From: Diacronema lutheri
Lineage: Eukaryota; Haptophyta; Pavlovophyceae; Pavlovales; Pavlovaceae
NCBI GenBank assembly: GCA_019448385.1
Contig: JAGTXO010000005.1
Span: 1,240,001-1,304,000 of the forward strand
Direction of reading: 5' to 3'
DNA: 64,000 bases
The translations under genes and the position numbers were made by a program. Positions within the stretch are counted from its first letter, which is position 1; every line of letters begins with the position of its first letter. The notes beneath the pieces were generated by a model, which worked only from the letters and a program-made list of their open reading frames with translations, was not told the DNA's origin and did not search any database. Positions 26,601 to 34,188 of this stretch are shown here, one piece after another.

Positions 26601-28952
26601 GACGCGCGCCGACTCGGGCGCGCTCTCGTCATCGGGCTCGGGCGCGTTGTGCAGGCGCGCGAGCGCGCGCTCGACGGCCGCGGCGCCACTGCCGGGGGCG
26701 CGGCTCGCCGCGCGCACCGCGCGCCGCCAGGCCGGCGCGAACATGAGCGCCGACTCGAGCGCCGCGAGCGCGCGCGCCTCGCGCGCGTCGCTCGCGCCGA
26801 GGCGCGGCGGCACGCGCGCGGCGCCGCGCGGCGCGGTGCCTCGGAAGCGTGGGCTCAGCGTGTAGGCGAGGTGCTGCGGCACGCCGCGCGCCTCCGCGCG
26901 CGCGCGTCCGTCCTCGACCTCGCGCCGCGCCTTCGCGATCGCCGGCGTGGCGCGCGCGAGCCAGTCGGGGTCGGCGGGCAGGTGGATCACGACGAGAATC
27001 GGCGCCCAGTCCAGCCGCGGGTTCTTGTGACGGTCGGGCACGACCCACACGAGCAGCACCGTGCCCTCCGCGCCGCACGCCGCCTCGTAGATCCTGGGCT
27101 GCGAGCGCCAATCGGGCCTGACGCGCAGCGCCCGCGCGTGGTCGATGGCGGCGGCGCGGTCGCCATTGAAGTGAACCGTCGTCACCTCGCCGTTGACGGA
27201 CCGGCCGGACCGCCAGCAGAACACCGCGTCCGCCGACCCGCCGGCGATGGCCGCGAGCGATTCGGGCGCGGCGAGCCGCGGCAAGCCCTCGAAGGCGGCA
27301 AAGTCCTCGTGCGCATTGTACACGCCGCCCCAGCCGTCGTGCGCGTACGCGCGCGCGGCCGCTCGTACCGCGCGCGGCTGGTTCTCCACGCCCGACGTCA
27401 TGTGCCATGTCGTCCCCGCGAAGCCGGGCTCGCCCAGCTCGGCCCGCACGACGTTACCGTACCCCGCGCCCTGCGTCGGGGCGGCGAGGTGGTGCATGCC
27501 CGCGCCGGTCACGCCCTCCGTGCGCTGCCGCGTGACGATCGTGCCCGTCGCGTGCGCGAAAAGCGTGTCGACCACGGCGGGCGCGCGCCCGCTGTTCGCC
27601 CGTAGCCGCGCCCTGCCCGCTTTTAGCTGCTCGGGGTCCTTGGCGTCGTACACGCGCGCGTCCGCGTCGCCCTCATCAGGCGCAGTGTAGACGCAGCGGC
27701 GTTCGAGCGGCGCCGAGCGACCGCCGTCCGCGGCCGCCGGCGAGGTTGGCGCCGCGCCCGCCGCCACCGCGCTCGTCGCCGCCGTGCCCGTCGCCACCGC
27801 CGCAGCCGCCGCGCCCGCGAGGTCGTCGTCCCCGTCCTCCGCGCCCTCCCCGTCGTCAGCGGTGGTGGCGTCGCCATCGTCCCCGTCGCCCTCGCCCCCG
27901 CTGAGGCTGCTGAATGGTCGGGGCCCCCACGCCGAGGCGGCGCGCCGCTGCGGCGCACGCGGCGGTGGCGCTCGCGACGGCGGCCTTGGCGCCGCCGCGC
28001 CGCGCGGCCTGGCCGCCGTCGACAGCGCGCGGCCTGCAGCGCCCGTGAGCGCGTCGAGCGCGGCCGTGCGTGCGATGCGGTCGTCGGGCGCGCGCAGCGC
28101 CGCCTCGACGGCCTGCAGCAGCCCGTCGGGCGCGGATCCGCCGACACTGGCATCGCACGCCTCGGCGAGCCGCGCGGCCTCGGCGAGCCGCGCGGCCTCG
28201 CGGGTGAACGGGCCGAAGCGCCTGGCGCGGTCGCCGAGCAGAGCGCCGATGGCGGCGCGGAGCGTGCGCGCGCGGGTCTCCTCGTACGCGGCCGTCGTGA
28301 GGCGCGCGAGGCGCGCGTCCAAAGCCTTCTTGATGTCGACAAGGACATTCGCGCGGCGGCCGTAGAGCGTCGATGCGCTCGCCACGACCTCGGCCGCGAC
28401 TGTTGCCGCGGCGAAGCAACACGCGGCCCCACTCTGCGGGGGCGCCTTGAAGGCATCGATGGGCGGCGCTGTTCTGCCGATGCGCTGCGCAAGCTTCTTG
28501 ATGAGCACGCCGGCCGCCGTGGCGTACGCCGATTCGCCGTTGCCCAAGGTGCGCGAATCGGCGAGCAGGGCGAGCGCGGCGCCGGGCGGCGCGCCGCGCT
28601 GCGCGGGCGGCGCGAGGAGCAGGTACGCCGCCGTCCAGTGCGCGAGGCCGCTGGACGCGCGGAGGCAGAGCGGTAGCACGACCACGAGCACCTGCCCAAA
28701 CCGGTCCGCATCCGCGCATGCTTTGCGCAGGTTGCGCAGCGCCACCTTGAGCGCATGCTGCGAGCACCCCGTGTCGCCCACCCTAACCCTGCTCGTGCCG
28801 AAATCCGCGTAACGCAGCAGGGCGATGAGGCAAGTGGATGGGACCACGTGGGGGTGGGTATCTCCCGGCGACAGAATGGTGCTGAGGGCCAGCGAGAAAC
28901 TGTCCGAGCCGCCCCGCCCGCCGGGCAAAGCGTCCTTCACGGAGTCCTCCAT
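10110..28952 (-). CDS. Giant multidomain protein: C48-like protease(s), YqaJ-like nuclease, chromodomain, C-terminal Fanzor nuclease
   Basis: Three exons are predicted: 28952-25278, 25144-11963 and 11834-10110, joined by phase-0 GT-AG introns of 133 and 128 bp. The product is about 6193 residues, starting at a true ATG; a CAG just before it could mark a still earlier exon. Order along the protein: C48-like protease (H105, D132, Q173, C178); an unrecognised globular region at about 420-740; a single hydrophobic helix near 1100; Ala/Pro/Arg-rich linkers; a second C48-like domain (H2507, D2530, Q2571, C2576); three or four weaker C48-like segments; a YqaJ-like nuclease at about 3945-4165; a chromodomain at about 5177-5236; a Fanzor region from about 5345 to the end; and an Asp/Gly tail. 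Non-repetitive blocks kept open through 13 kb, and splice joins that continue family motifs, argue for a functional gene. Whether it is one chain, processed by its own proteases, or several transcripts cannot be told from sequence. Confidence 0.7.
10195..10432 (-). repeat. Asp/Gly-coding trinucleotide repeat tail of the giant protein
   Basis: Degenerate GTC/GCC repeats on the plus strand encode runs of Asp and Gly on the minus strand, ending in a short basic KRGRR C terminus. The repeat looks like expanded trinucleotides. It may act as an acidic tail or may simply be slippage product. Confidence 0.7.
10440..12790 (-). other. Fanzor (eukaryotic TnpB-like) RNA-guided nuclease region
   Basis: The C-terminal 840 or so residues resemble Fanzor1. 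A helical N-terminal region precedes a RYNVAP segment, and the exon 2/3 join continues it. The RuvC triad is complete: D5794 in VVAADPNMGN, E5976 in VPEPYTSMHC, and D6036 in HRDYNAARNI. A zinc-ribbon is partly present, with CPAC just before the last motif and two more widely spaced Cys before that. The TS-x-x-C context after the Glu and the RDxNAxxNI motif are diagnostic of TnpB/Fanzor. Known relatives cut DNA guided by an RNA from the element's 3' end. Here the domain is fused to a very large upstream protein rather than being its own ORF. Confidence 0.85.
13110..13290 (-). other. Chromodomain
   Basis: Residues about 5177-5236 read YEVEAVVDERR, then QFRIRWRGYDESADTWEPE, followed by a helix LVAQFRKTRDE. 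This is the canonical chromo fold with the aromatic cage positions Tyr, Trp and Tyr/Trp present. Chromodomains bind methylated histone tails, and in mobile elements they are thought to direct integration to particular chromatin. It lies just ahead of the Fanzor region. Confidence 0.85.
15020..15140 (-). repeat. Pro/Ala-coding tandem repeat
   Basis: Repeated units of about 18-21 bp encode APPPA-type repeats in the giant protein between the YqaJ-like and later protease-like regions. It is a low-complexity spacer. Confidence 0.75.
16330..17000 (-). other. YqaJ/lambda-exonuclease-like nuclease domain
   Basis: Residues about 3945-4165 carry the layout of YqaJ recombinase-type PD-(D/E)XK nucleases. 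SPRWHDERW opens the domain, GEAVALRKLAAAYG supplies E4012, FSPDGL supplies D4050, VEVKT supplies E4065 and K4067, and RDQLQLGMHVLG matches the family's Gln-rich helix. All metal-binding and catalytic positions are present. Such enzymes resect double-stranded DNA ends in phage recombination and are seen in eukaryotic mobile elements and large DNA viruses. Here it is embedded in the middle of the giant protein. Confidence 0.75.
20652..20698 (-). repeat. (GGC)n poly-alanine tract
   Basis: A pure run of GCG/GGC triplets codes for a long poly-Ala stretch in the giant protein, with more interrupted Ala- and Pro-coding repeats out to about 20880. It looks like slippage expansion in a linker. Confidence 0.85.
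21060..21330 (-). other. Second C48/Ulp1-like protease domain, all catalytic positions present
   Basis: The segment reads GHFTALRLV (H2507), then VLVDTLAS (D2530), then AAQRGATCGLAIVGALND (Q2571, C2576 followed by Gly). This is the clearest protease-like block in exon 2 and has the Cys-Gly pair usual for Ulp1-type enzymes. The stretch before it contains a conserved-looking region rich in His and Cys. It is separated from the first copy by about 2300 residues of mostly low-complexity linker. Confidence 0.6.
21780..22060 (-). repeat. Tandem ~20-residue Ala/Pro repeats inside the giant gene
   Basis: Four to five copies of a unit like FAPAADGVFPAPLAAPA lie in the giant protein at about residues 2255-2345. 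The DNA repeats in step (gcggcaggcgcgaaggcgg-like units). It forms a linker before the second protease-like domain. Confidence 0.7.
28398..28700 (-). other. N-terminal C48/Ulp1-like cysteine protease domain of the giant protein
   Basis: Residues about 85-185 show the order His-Asp-Gln-Cys typical of Ulp1/SENP and adenovirus-type proteases: AHWTAAYLLL (H105), ALLADSRT (D132) and PPQSGAACCF (Q173, C178 or C179). Hydrophobic strands precede the His and Asp as in the family. The Gln-to-Cys spacing of four matches that of the second copy in the same protein. The target could be SUMO-like conjugates or the giant protein itself; this is inference. Confidence 0.55.
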
Positions 28953-29476
28953 CTGCAGACTGTGGGCACGTCAGTGTCCGGATGGCGGCCCGGATGATAC
29001 TTGGGAGAATTTACATGATGCCCTGGAGAATGCCCCGCTCTCCCACAACCAGGACCCGCCAGCGCGCCGAGCCTACTCGTTTGCCCGCGCCGCCTCTCTT
29101 TGCGCGCCCGAGCGCGGCCTCCGAGCGCGGCCAACGTCCTCCGGGGGCGTGCATCGTGGCTGCTCGGAGGGGCTGCGACGCGGCGAAAGCTCGCTGCGCG
29201 GCCGCAACGTGAGCGCGCGCGCGCGGCCGCGCGCCGGCCTGCGCTGCTCTGCACGGCCGCGCGCCGGCCTGCGCAGCCTCGTCGCGCAGCGTGAGCGCGA
29301 GCGCGCGCGCGGTGAGCTCGGCGGATGGGTGCGCGGCGGCGTTGGCGGCGGGTGCGGCGGCAGGCTGGGCGGCGGGTTTGGACGGAGAGTGTCGGGGAAG
29401 AACGGGGCGCATCCTGGTTGGGAGTTGGACGGCGCCCACCACGCGCTGGCGGATCCTGGTTGCCACCACCACCAAA
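28953..29476. other. Upstream flank of the giant gene with a 21-bp inverted repeat
   Basis: No gene is supported. The first 100 bp are the likely 5' leader or promoter side of the giant gene, with a CAG immediately before its ATG that could also be a splice acceptor. Further on, the 21-mer at 29046-29066 recurs in inverted form at 29442-29462 with one mismatch, enclosing about 375 bp. Confidence 0.4.
29046..29462. repeat. Inverted repeat, 21-bp arms (20/21 match)
   Basis: The left arm begins CAACCAGGAC and the right arm is its reverse complement apart from one base. A further partial copy of the right-arm core (ATCCTGGTTG) lies at 29410. This could be a small transposon's ends or a chance fold in GC-rich DNA. 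No target-site duplication was recognised. Confidence 0.4.
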
Positions 29477-29498
29477 CCCCCCCCCCCCCCCCCCCCCC
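29477..29498. repeat. Poly-C tract, 22 bp
   Basis: An uninterrupted run of C on the plus strand, preceded by a short CAC/ACC repeat. It is the first of three long C runs within 1.9 kb. Confidence 0.95.
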
Positions 29499-30240
29499 GG
29501 AGACGAGGACCAGGGGCATGGCCGACTCGCTGCGCCGCACAGCGCGCGGCGCGCGGCATGCTGCGCGACCTCAAGCACATCCAGCCGCGCTCCGCCCACG
29601 CAACGCGCGCAATGCCGCGTTGCACTGCGGGCGTGCACGTGCGGCTCTCACGCGCACTGTGTTGCACGAACGGCATCACGCCACCCAGCTGCGTCCGGAC
29701 CACGCGCCGCGCGCAGGCGACCACACAGGGGCGCGCCGCGCCGCGCGTGCGCGCCCTCGCAACCGTTGCAGCACGCTCTGCCTTGCACTGCGCCGAGCCG
29801 CCGCGCGCTGTGCGCGTGCATGCAGGGCGCACGCGTGCGACGAAGCGCGCGCGCGGCGAGGCGCGCGGGCGGCTCGCTGCGCGGGCGGCAACGCGCCCAG
29901 CTGCGCCCAGGCCAGGCGCGCGCCCGCGAGTGCCACCGGGACGCACTGCCCCCGCCGGGGTCGCCGCGCGCTCTGTGTGTGCGCTCGCGCGCTGCGAGCG
30001 CGGCGGAACGTTCGTGCATGGCGCGAAGAGCGCGGCACCCGAAGACGGCTGCCCCGAGCCCGCGCCGGGTGGCAGCGAGCGGCGGCACCTCCTCGGCGAG
30101 CCCGCCCCGCGCCTTCCCCTCCACGTGGCGTTTTGAGGCAGACGGACACGCGCCCACACTGCGACTGGGCACGCTGCTCGAGGCAGACACGCACCCAACG
30201 CGCGCGCACCACGCGCCCGCGTCGGCGGGCCGGTGTGAAC
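29499..30240. other. No gene recognised; arginine-rich GC-repeat DNA
   Basis: All frames here are open but compositionally arginine/alanine-rich, with no motif and no frame that looks more natural than the others. It probably belongs to the repeat-derived block that precedes the LINE-like segment. Confidence 0.4.
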
Positions 30241-30874
30241 GAGCGAGAGCTCGGTGTCGCCAACGGGGGCACGGGCGCGACTTCGGTCCGCCTCTCGACG
30301 GACGCAGGCGACGCTGCCGGGAACTTCCCCGACGCCTGCACATCCAGGGCTTCGAGGTACAGAGCTGGGCAACAGTGCCGCTCGTCACCGATGAGGCGGC
30401 CAAGCTCGCTATCCTTGCTGCCCTCGGCTCCGCCAAACAGCCGGGCGACCCAACGGTTCGTGATCGCCTGGCCGCCAGGTGCGAACCGCGCCCGTGCAAG
30501 CGCTTCGCCGCATTCTCCGCCCCGCTGCGGACGTCCGCCTGCCGGCCGCGAACACGGCCGGTGCGCGTTGCCGCCTGGCCCAACACGAAAACGCGCCCGC
30601 CCCCGAGGCCGCAGGTCCTACCTGCCCAAGCGCAGCCCAACGGCACGCAGACAGCCCGCCTTGGCAACCGACTCGTGCGCGAGCGCTCCGCCCTCCACAA
30701 GAGCATGCCCCACGCCACCGCCGACGCGGAGCCAGCGCAGCCGACGCCCCTCCGCGACGCTCGCGCCGCAAGGCGCAAGGGCCCCGGCGAGACGGCGTCA
30801 ACCAAGCCCGCCGCTGGCACAGCGCCGGCACCCGGAGCCCACCCCGAGCCCACCCCAAGCCCCCGGCGCACGCC

Positions 30875-30878
<4 letters not shown>
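30240..30878 (+). other. Coding-like segment, possible LINE ORF1 remnant
   Basis: One plus-strand frame reads like protein for about 200 residues (for example GFEVQSWATVPLVTDEAAKL), then becomes Pro-rich and stops at TAA just before a 37-C run. Its place upstream of a LINE endonuclease segment on the same strand suggests an ORF1-type product, but no nucleic-acid-binding motif is visible. It could equally be an unrelated hypothetical gene. Confidence 0.25.

Positions 30879-30915
<37 letters not shown>
30879..30915. repeat. Poly-C tract, 37 bp
   Basis: The longest homopolymer in the window; it follows a TAA directly. On the minus strand it is G37, a likely quadruplex former. Confidence 0.95.
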
Positions 30916-30916
<1 letters not shown>

Positions 30917-31305
30917 ATCGGCGGACCGATTGCGTTTTGGTGCGCCGGGCTCAAAGCGCCATCGCAGTGGGCGGGCCCGCAGACGCAGACGCTGACATGC
31001 CCAACGCTGGGCACTGAGGCCGCAGGCCGGCCCTCCTGGACCTGGCGGGCAGCGGGCCACGCGAGCCTCGCACTGACCGTGGCGGTCGCTGCCACCGTGA
31101 TAGCTGCGGGTGCGGCGGCCTTGGCCCCAACCCCATCATCCGTCTTCATCCCCGCCCTGCTCGCGCTCGCGGCCTACGTCGGCAATCCCTGCACCGGGAT
31201 CCGCCCCGCGAAGTCCACACAAGACTCCCGTGCTGCACGCCAGCCGCGCGCGCCGACGCGCGCCGCTCCCACACGCTCACCTCAGTTTCCGCGGGCGGCC
31301 CAACG

Positions 31306-31334
<29 letters not shown>
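31306..31334. repeat. Poly-C tract, 29 bp
   Basis: An uninterrupted C run just upstream of the LINE endonuclease segment. Read in frame it would give a Pro tract. Confidence 0.95.
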
Positions 31335-31336
<2 letters not shown>

Positions 31337-31375
31337 CATGCGGCCATCGAGCCGCATTAGCACACCCGCCCGGGG

Positions 31376-31730
31376 CCTCCCGCCGCACCCGCAGCGGCTC
31401 GACGCCTTGAATCCTCCCGTCCCCCGGGGTGAGGCCTCCAACCCGGGCCCAGCGCGCTCCGACTGCCTCACGCTCGCCAGCGCCAACCTCGGCGGCATGG
31501 TAGGCCCCGAGCGAAAAGCCGCACTTCTCGCCGTCCTCGTCAGGCGCAAGTACGATGTCGTGCTCCTACTGCCGACGCGGCTCTCGCGCGCGCGGACTAC
31601 CGCGCCGGGCAGATCGCCGCAGACGCACGTGAGTGCACACGTGCGGACAAGGCGCACACGCTCGACGTCCAGCCAGCGCACGTGCACGTGCACGCCACTG
31701 GTCACATTTAAGCGTCCGTGCTCGCCCACA
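31376..31730 (+). mobile_element. LINE (non-LTR retrotransposon) ORF2 fragment, start of AP-type endonuclease
   Basis: The plus frame contains GEASNPGPARSD, then LTLASANLGGM, then AALLAVLVRRKYDVVLLL. The NPGP signature followed by an Asn-Gly-Gly strand and a DVVLL strand is how many LINE ORF2 proteins begin their APE-type endonuclease. After about 65 residues the similarity fades: no ET catalytic pair, no reverse transcriptase and no tail are found, so this is a 5' stub. Two hydrophobic stretches encoded at about 31060-31190, in a frame just upstream, may belong to the same ORF. Confidence 0.5.
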
Positions 31731-31873
31731 GCGTCGCCATCCACAAGATGCGCGCTGGAGCCATCCAAGCAGGGCTCTGCCTGCTCGGCTTCCGCAAGGC
31801 AATTTGGGCCGCGGACAGCGGACAGCGGACGGCGTGCGCGTGCGAGGTGCGAAAGGAGGAAGGAGGTAGGGAG

Positions 31874-31876
31874 AGT

Positions 31877-31914
<38 letters not shown>

Positions 31915-31932
31915 TGGGGGGGGGGGGGGGGG
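31874..31932. repeat. (GT)n microsatellite followed by G17
   Basis: A dinucleotide GT repeat of roughly 20 units runs into an uninterrupted run of 17 G and further G-rich sequence. On the minus strand the read-through frame of the USP-like gene would give Thr-His repeats, so the repeat is probably in an intron or 3' UTR. Confidence 0.9.
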
Positions 31933-32209
31933 AGGGGGAGGGCACAGCGGCCGCCGGAGACGAGGACGCACTCACCGCTGTTGGCGGCTGCGAGCGCGTC
32001 ACGGAGACAACTTGGCGGGCCTCGCGCGCAGCTGGGCCGATCGCCGCCGTAGAGATGTCTGCAGCCGTCTCCGCGATGCCGATCGTCGCATCTGTTGGCA
32101 CCGCTGCCATCTGCCGCACCCGCGGCAAGGCTGCCGGCAAGGTCGGCGCGTCGGGCTCCGAGCTCGGCCACGCAGGCGATGCGGCCGACGGCGGTGACGC
32201 TAAGCCCAG

Positions 32210-33145
32210 CGCCGGTTCCAACGGCTCCACGTCGAGCCGGCTGTAAACGAGCATGCTCGCACCACTTGCCCACGCCAGCGCGTCGGACTCAGGCACGTTG
32301 TAGATCTGCGCGGGCAACGCGCGTGCGCGCGGCAGGCGCGCGCGCGAGCTTTCAGGCCACGCGCGCGTGCCGCGCGGGAGGACGGGGCGGTTGCGGCTGC
32401 GCTCGACCGCCGGTCGTGGCACCGTGCGACCGTGCGCGCCGCCGCACGTTGTAGTCGTCGCACGGAAGCCAAGCCTCGTTGCGGAGCACGATGGCGACAA
32501 GATGCCCGCTCATCGGCCCCTCGCCCACGTGCACCACGCCGGCGACGAGGAGGTGGTCGCGCCCGCCGAGTAGCAGCCGCGGCGCGCACACGAGCGCGCG
32601 GTTGTTCTTGCACTGCGGGCCATTGCCGCGCGTCGTGCGCGGCGCCTCGGCAGCGATGCTGGCTGGCGTGAGCACGCCCGAGTGGCCCGCGTTCGTGTGG
32701 CCATCCCGCGGCGGCCCAGCGGCGCCCCCCAGAGCGTGTGCAAGCGCGCGCGCCGCATCGCCGCCGACGCTGACGAGTACGGCGATGCCCTCGCCGGCCT
32801 CTGAAGGCACGGCGATCTGCTCGAGCACTGGCCCGACGCGTGTGTCGGCTTCGAAGGCCGCAGCGAGCCCGGGCACTCGGCCGAGCAGCAACCGGAAGAA
32901 CTCAGCGGCATCCTGCGGCGTCCTTCGCGCGCCACGGCCCGAGATGACGTCAATGCCGGACACAAGACACAGCCGTGTCGGCGCCTTGGTGTCCTCGATC
33001 AGCGTGCCAAAGTCCCGAAAACGCGCCCTCTCGACGCTGTTGGCACGGCGCGAAGCGGAGCGAAGCATCGCACGGAGCACGTTCAGGGCGAAGAGCGATT
33101 GCATAAGGACGGTCGTGTAGCACGCGTCGCTCTCGTTTTTCGCGC
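32210..33145 (-). CDS. Ubiquitin-specific protease (USP/C19)-like protein, partial model
   Basis: Two exons are supported: 33145-32448 and from 32305 downward, joined by a phase-0 intron of 142 bp. The Cys box reads SDACYTTVLMQSLFALN, near the family's N-x-CYMNS-x-LQ. The QDAAEFFRLLL helix is present, and the His box reads GPMSGHLVAIVLRNEAWLPCDDY. The second exon gives the closing NVPESDALAWASGASMLVYSR strand. Cys, His and Asp positions are all present. The domain is short for a USP, with no zinc finger. The 5' exon(s) are not found and the true stop is unclear because the frame reads on through repeats. It could be host or cargo of the neighbouring mobile DNA. Confidence 0.65.
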
Positions 33146-33456
33146 CTGCGCCGCGCCGCGCAGCGCCGGGTGTGCGGGGTGCGCACGCACGGTTTGCGGC
33201 GGGGTGGAGGGCGCGCGTCGTGGTCCTCGTGGTGAGCGCCTGCACGGCTTGCCGGGCTCGCGGGGTGGAGGGCCCAGCGTCACGCCGCGTCGTGGTCCTG
33301 CCGCTCCTCCGTGGCGCACGGATGGCGCTCCTCCGTGACGCAGCCGAACGACGTCGCGGCGTCACGGCCCGGGCGCAGTCGCCATCCTGGACGCCACGCT
33401 GGACGACGCCATGCTGTCGAGGCGCCATGCTGTCGAGCCGCCATGCTCCGAGGCGC
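33146..33456. other. Upstream flank of the USP-like gene
   Basis: This begins with a good acceptor for the USP-like exon (read on the minus strand) and is otherwise GC-rich sequence with short direct repeats such as GCCATGCTGTCGAG near 33409-33440. No confident exon was found. Confidence 0.35.
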
Positions 33457-33771
33457 CGCCGCTTTCTAAAAGGGTGTAGGGTGTAGGGTGTAGGATGCAA
33501 AACAAGCCCTCCCCACATTTGGGCCCGACGTCATTCCTTCTTTCGTCACAGCGTCATTCCTTCTCCCCCCTATGGGACTTTCATAACCGTGCTTATCCTA
33601 CACCCTACACTATGCAAATACCTAGAGAATAGATACATCCTACACTAAGTAAAGGTACTCGTATGTGAGTAACGTCACGGCTTCGAAGAAGGAATGACGT
33701 CGGGCCCAAATGTGGGGAGGGCTTGTTTTGCATCCTACACCCTACACCCTACACCCTTTTAGAAAGCGGCG
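33457..33771. repeat. Foldback/MITE-like element with perfect 86-bp inverted arms
   Basis: The arm at 33457-33542 is the exact reverse complement of 33686-33771 over 86 bp, around a 143-bp centre. Each arm has three copies of the heptamer TGTAGGG; more CCTACAC units lie in the centre. The element is strikingly AT-richer than its surroundings. No transposase is inside. No clear target-site duplication abuts the arms, so the real ends may lie a few bases inside. A recent insertion or arm homogenisation is implied by perfect identity. Confidence 0.85.
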
Positions 33772-34188
33772 CCGAAGGTGGGAGGATGCCACCCGTATGC
33801 GCGCGTTTGAACGTGCGCGGACGGCCGTTGGCTTCGCGCCCTTTCGCCCACGGTTTGCGCGCCAACGGACCAGTCCTCCGCGGGCGCCGCGCATCGTCTC
33901 AGGGGCGGTCGGTGTGGTACGCCGCGCGCATCGTCAGCGCCGCGGCGTCGAGCTCGGCGAGCGAGGGCGCGTACGTGACGCCGCTCAGCACCTCGTCCGC
34001 GCCCGCCCTCGTCGCGCTCGCCGCCTCCGCAGTGCGCGCAGGCGGCTTCGTGACGGCACGCGAGGCCACGCCGCGCGCCGCAGGTGCCTTCGCGCGCTGC
34101 ATCGTCTGTCTGCCGGTCCGACGCGCTCTGCTCTGAACGAACGGACGGCACGCCCGACGAGATCTCGTCGCGTGCACGCTCGCACAGC
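33772..34188. other. No confident gene; weak minus-strand coding-like stretch
   Basis: On the minus strand 34102-33899 gives a plausible short peptide starting MQRAKAPAARG and containing VLSGVTYAPSLAELDA, without recognisable family. It could be an exon of a gene interrupted by the foldback element. The rest is GC-rich with no signal. Confidence 0.25.

Larger units (their letters stand above)
10110..28952 (-). mobile_element. Candidate large mobile element carrying protease, YqaJ, chromo and Fanzor domains
   Basis: The stretch between the dynein gene and the repeat-rich block is occupied by a single minus-strand gene whose domains are those of mobile elements: C48/Ulp1-type cysteine protease, YqaJ-type nuclease, chromodomain and Fanzor nuclease. 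Fanzor genes are known as passengers of several eukaryotic DNA transposons and of large DNA viruses. I could not find terminal inverted repeats, target-site duplications, a recognisable transposase or integrase, or capsid genes, so the class and true ends are open. It looks whole over its coding part. The outer limits given are only those of the gene; repeats up to about 33.8 kb may belong to it. Confidence 0.55.

Noticed and set aside
10110-28952. KDZ-type (Zisupton-like) transposon or Polinton identity for the large element
   Set aside because: Ulp1-like proteases fit such elements, but I could not find a KDZ transposase core, polymerase, integrase or capsid segment, so no class is claimed.
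29325-30240. Long arginine-rich frames on both strands between the inverted repeat and the LINE-like block
   Set aside because: All frames are equally open and biased; no motif, so no gene was called.
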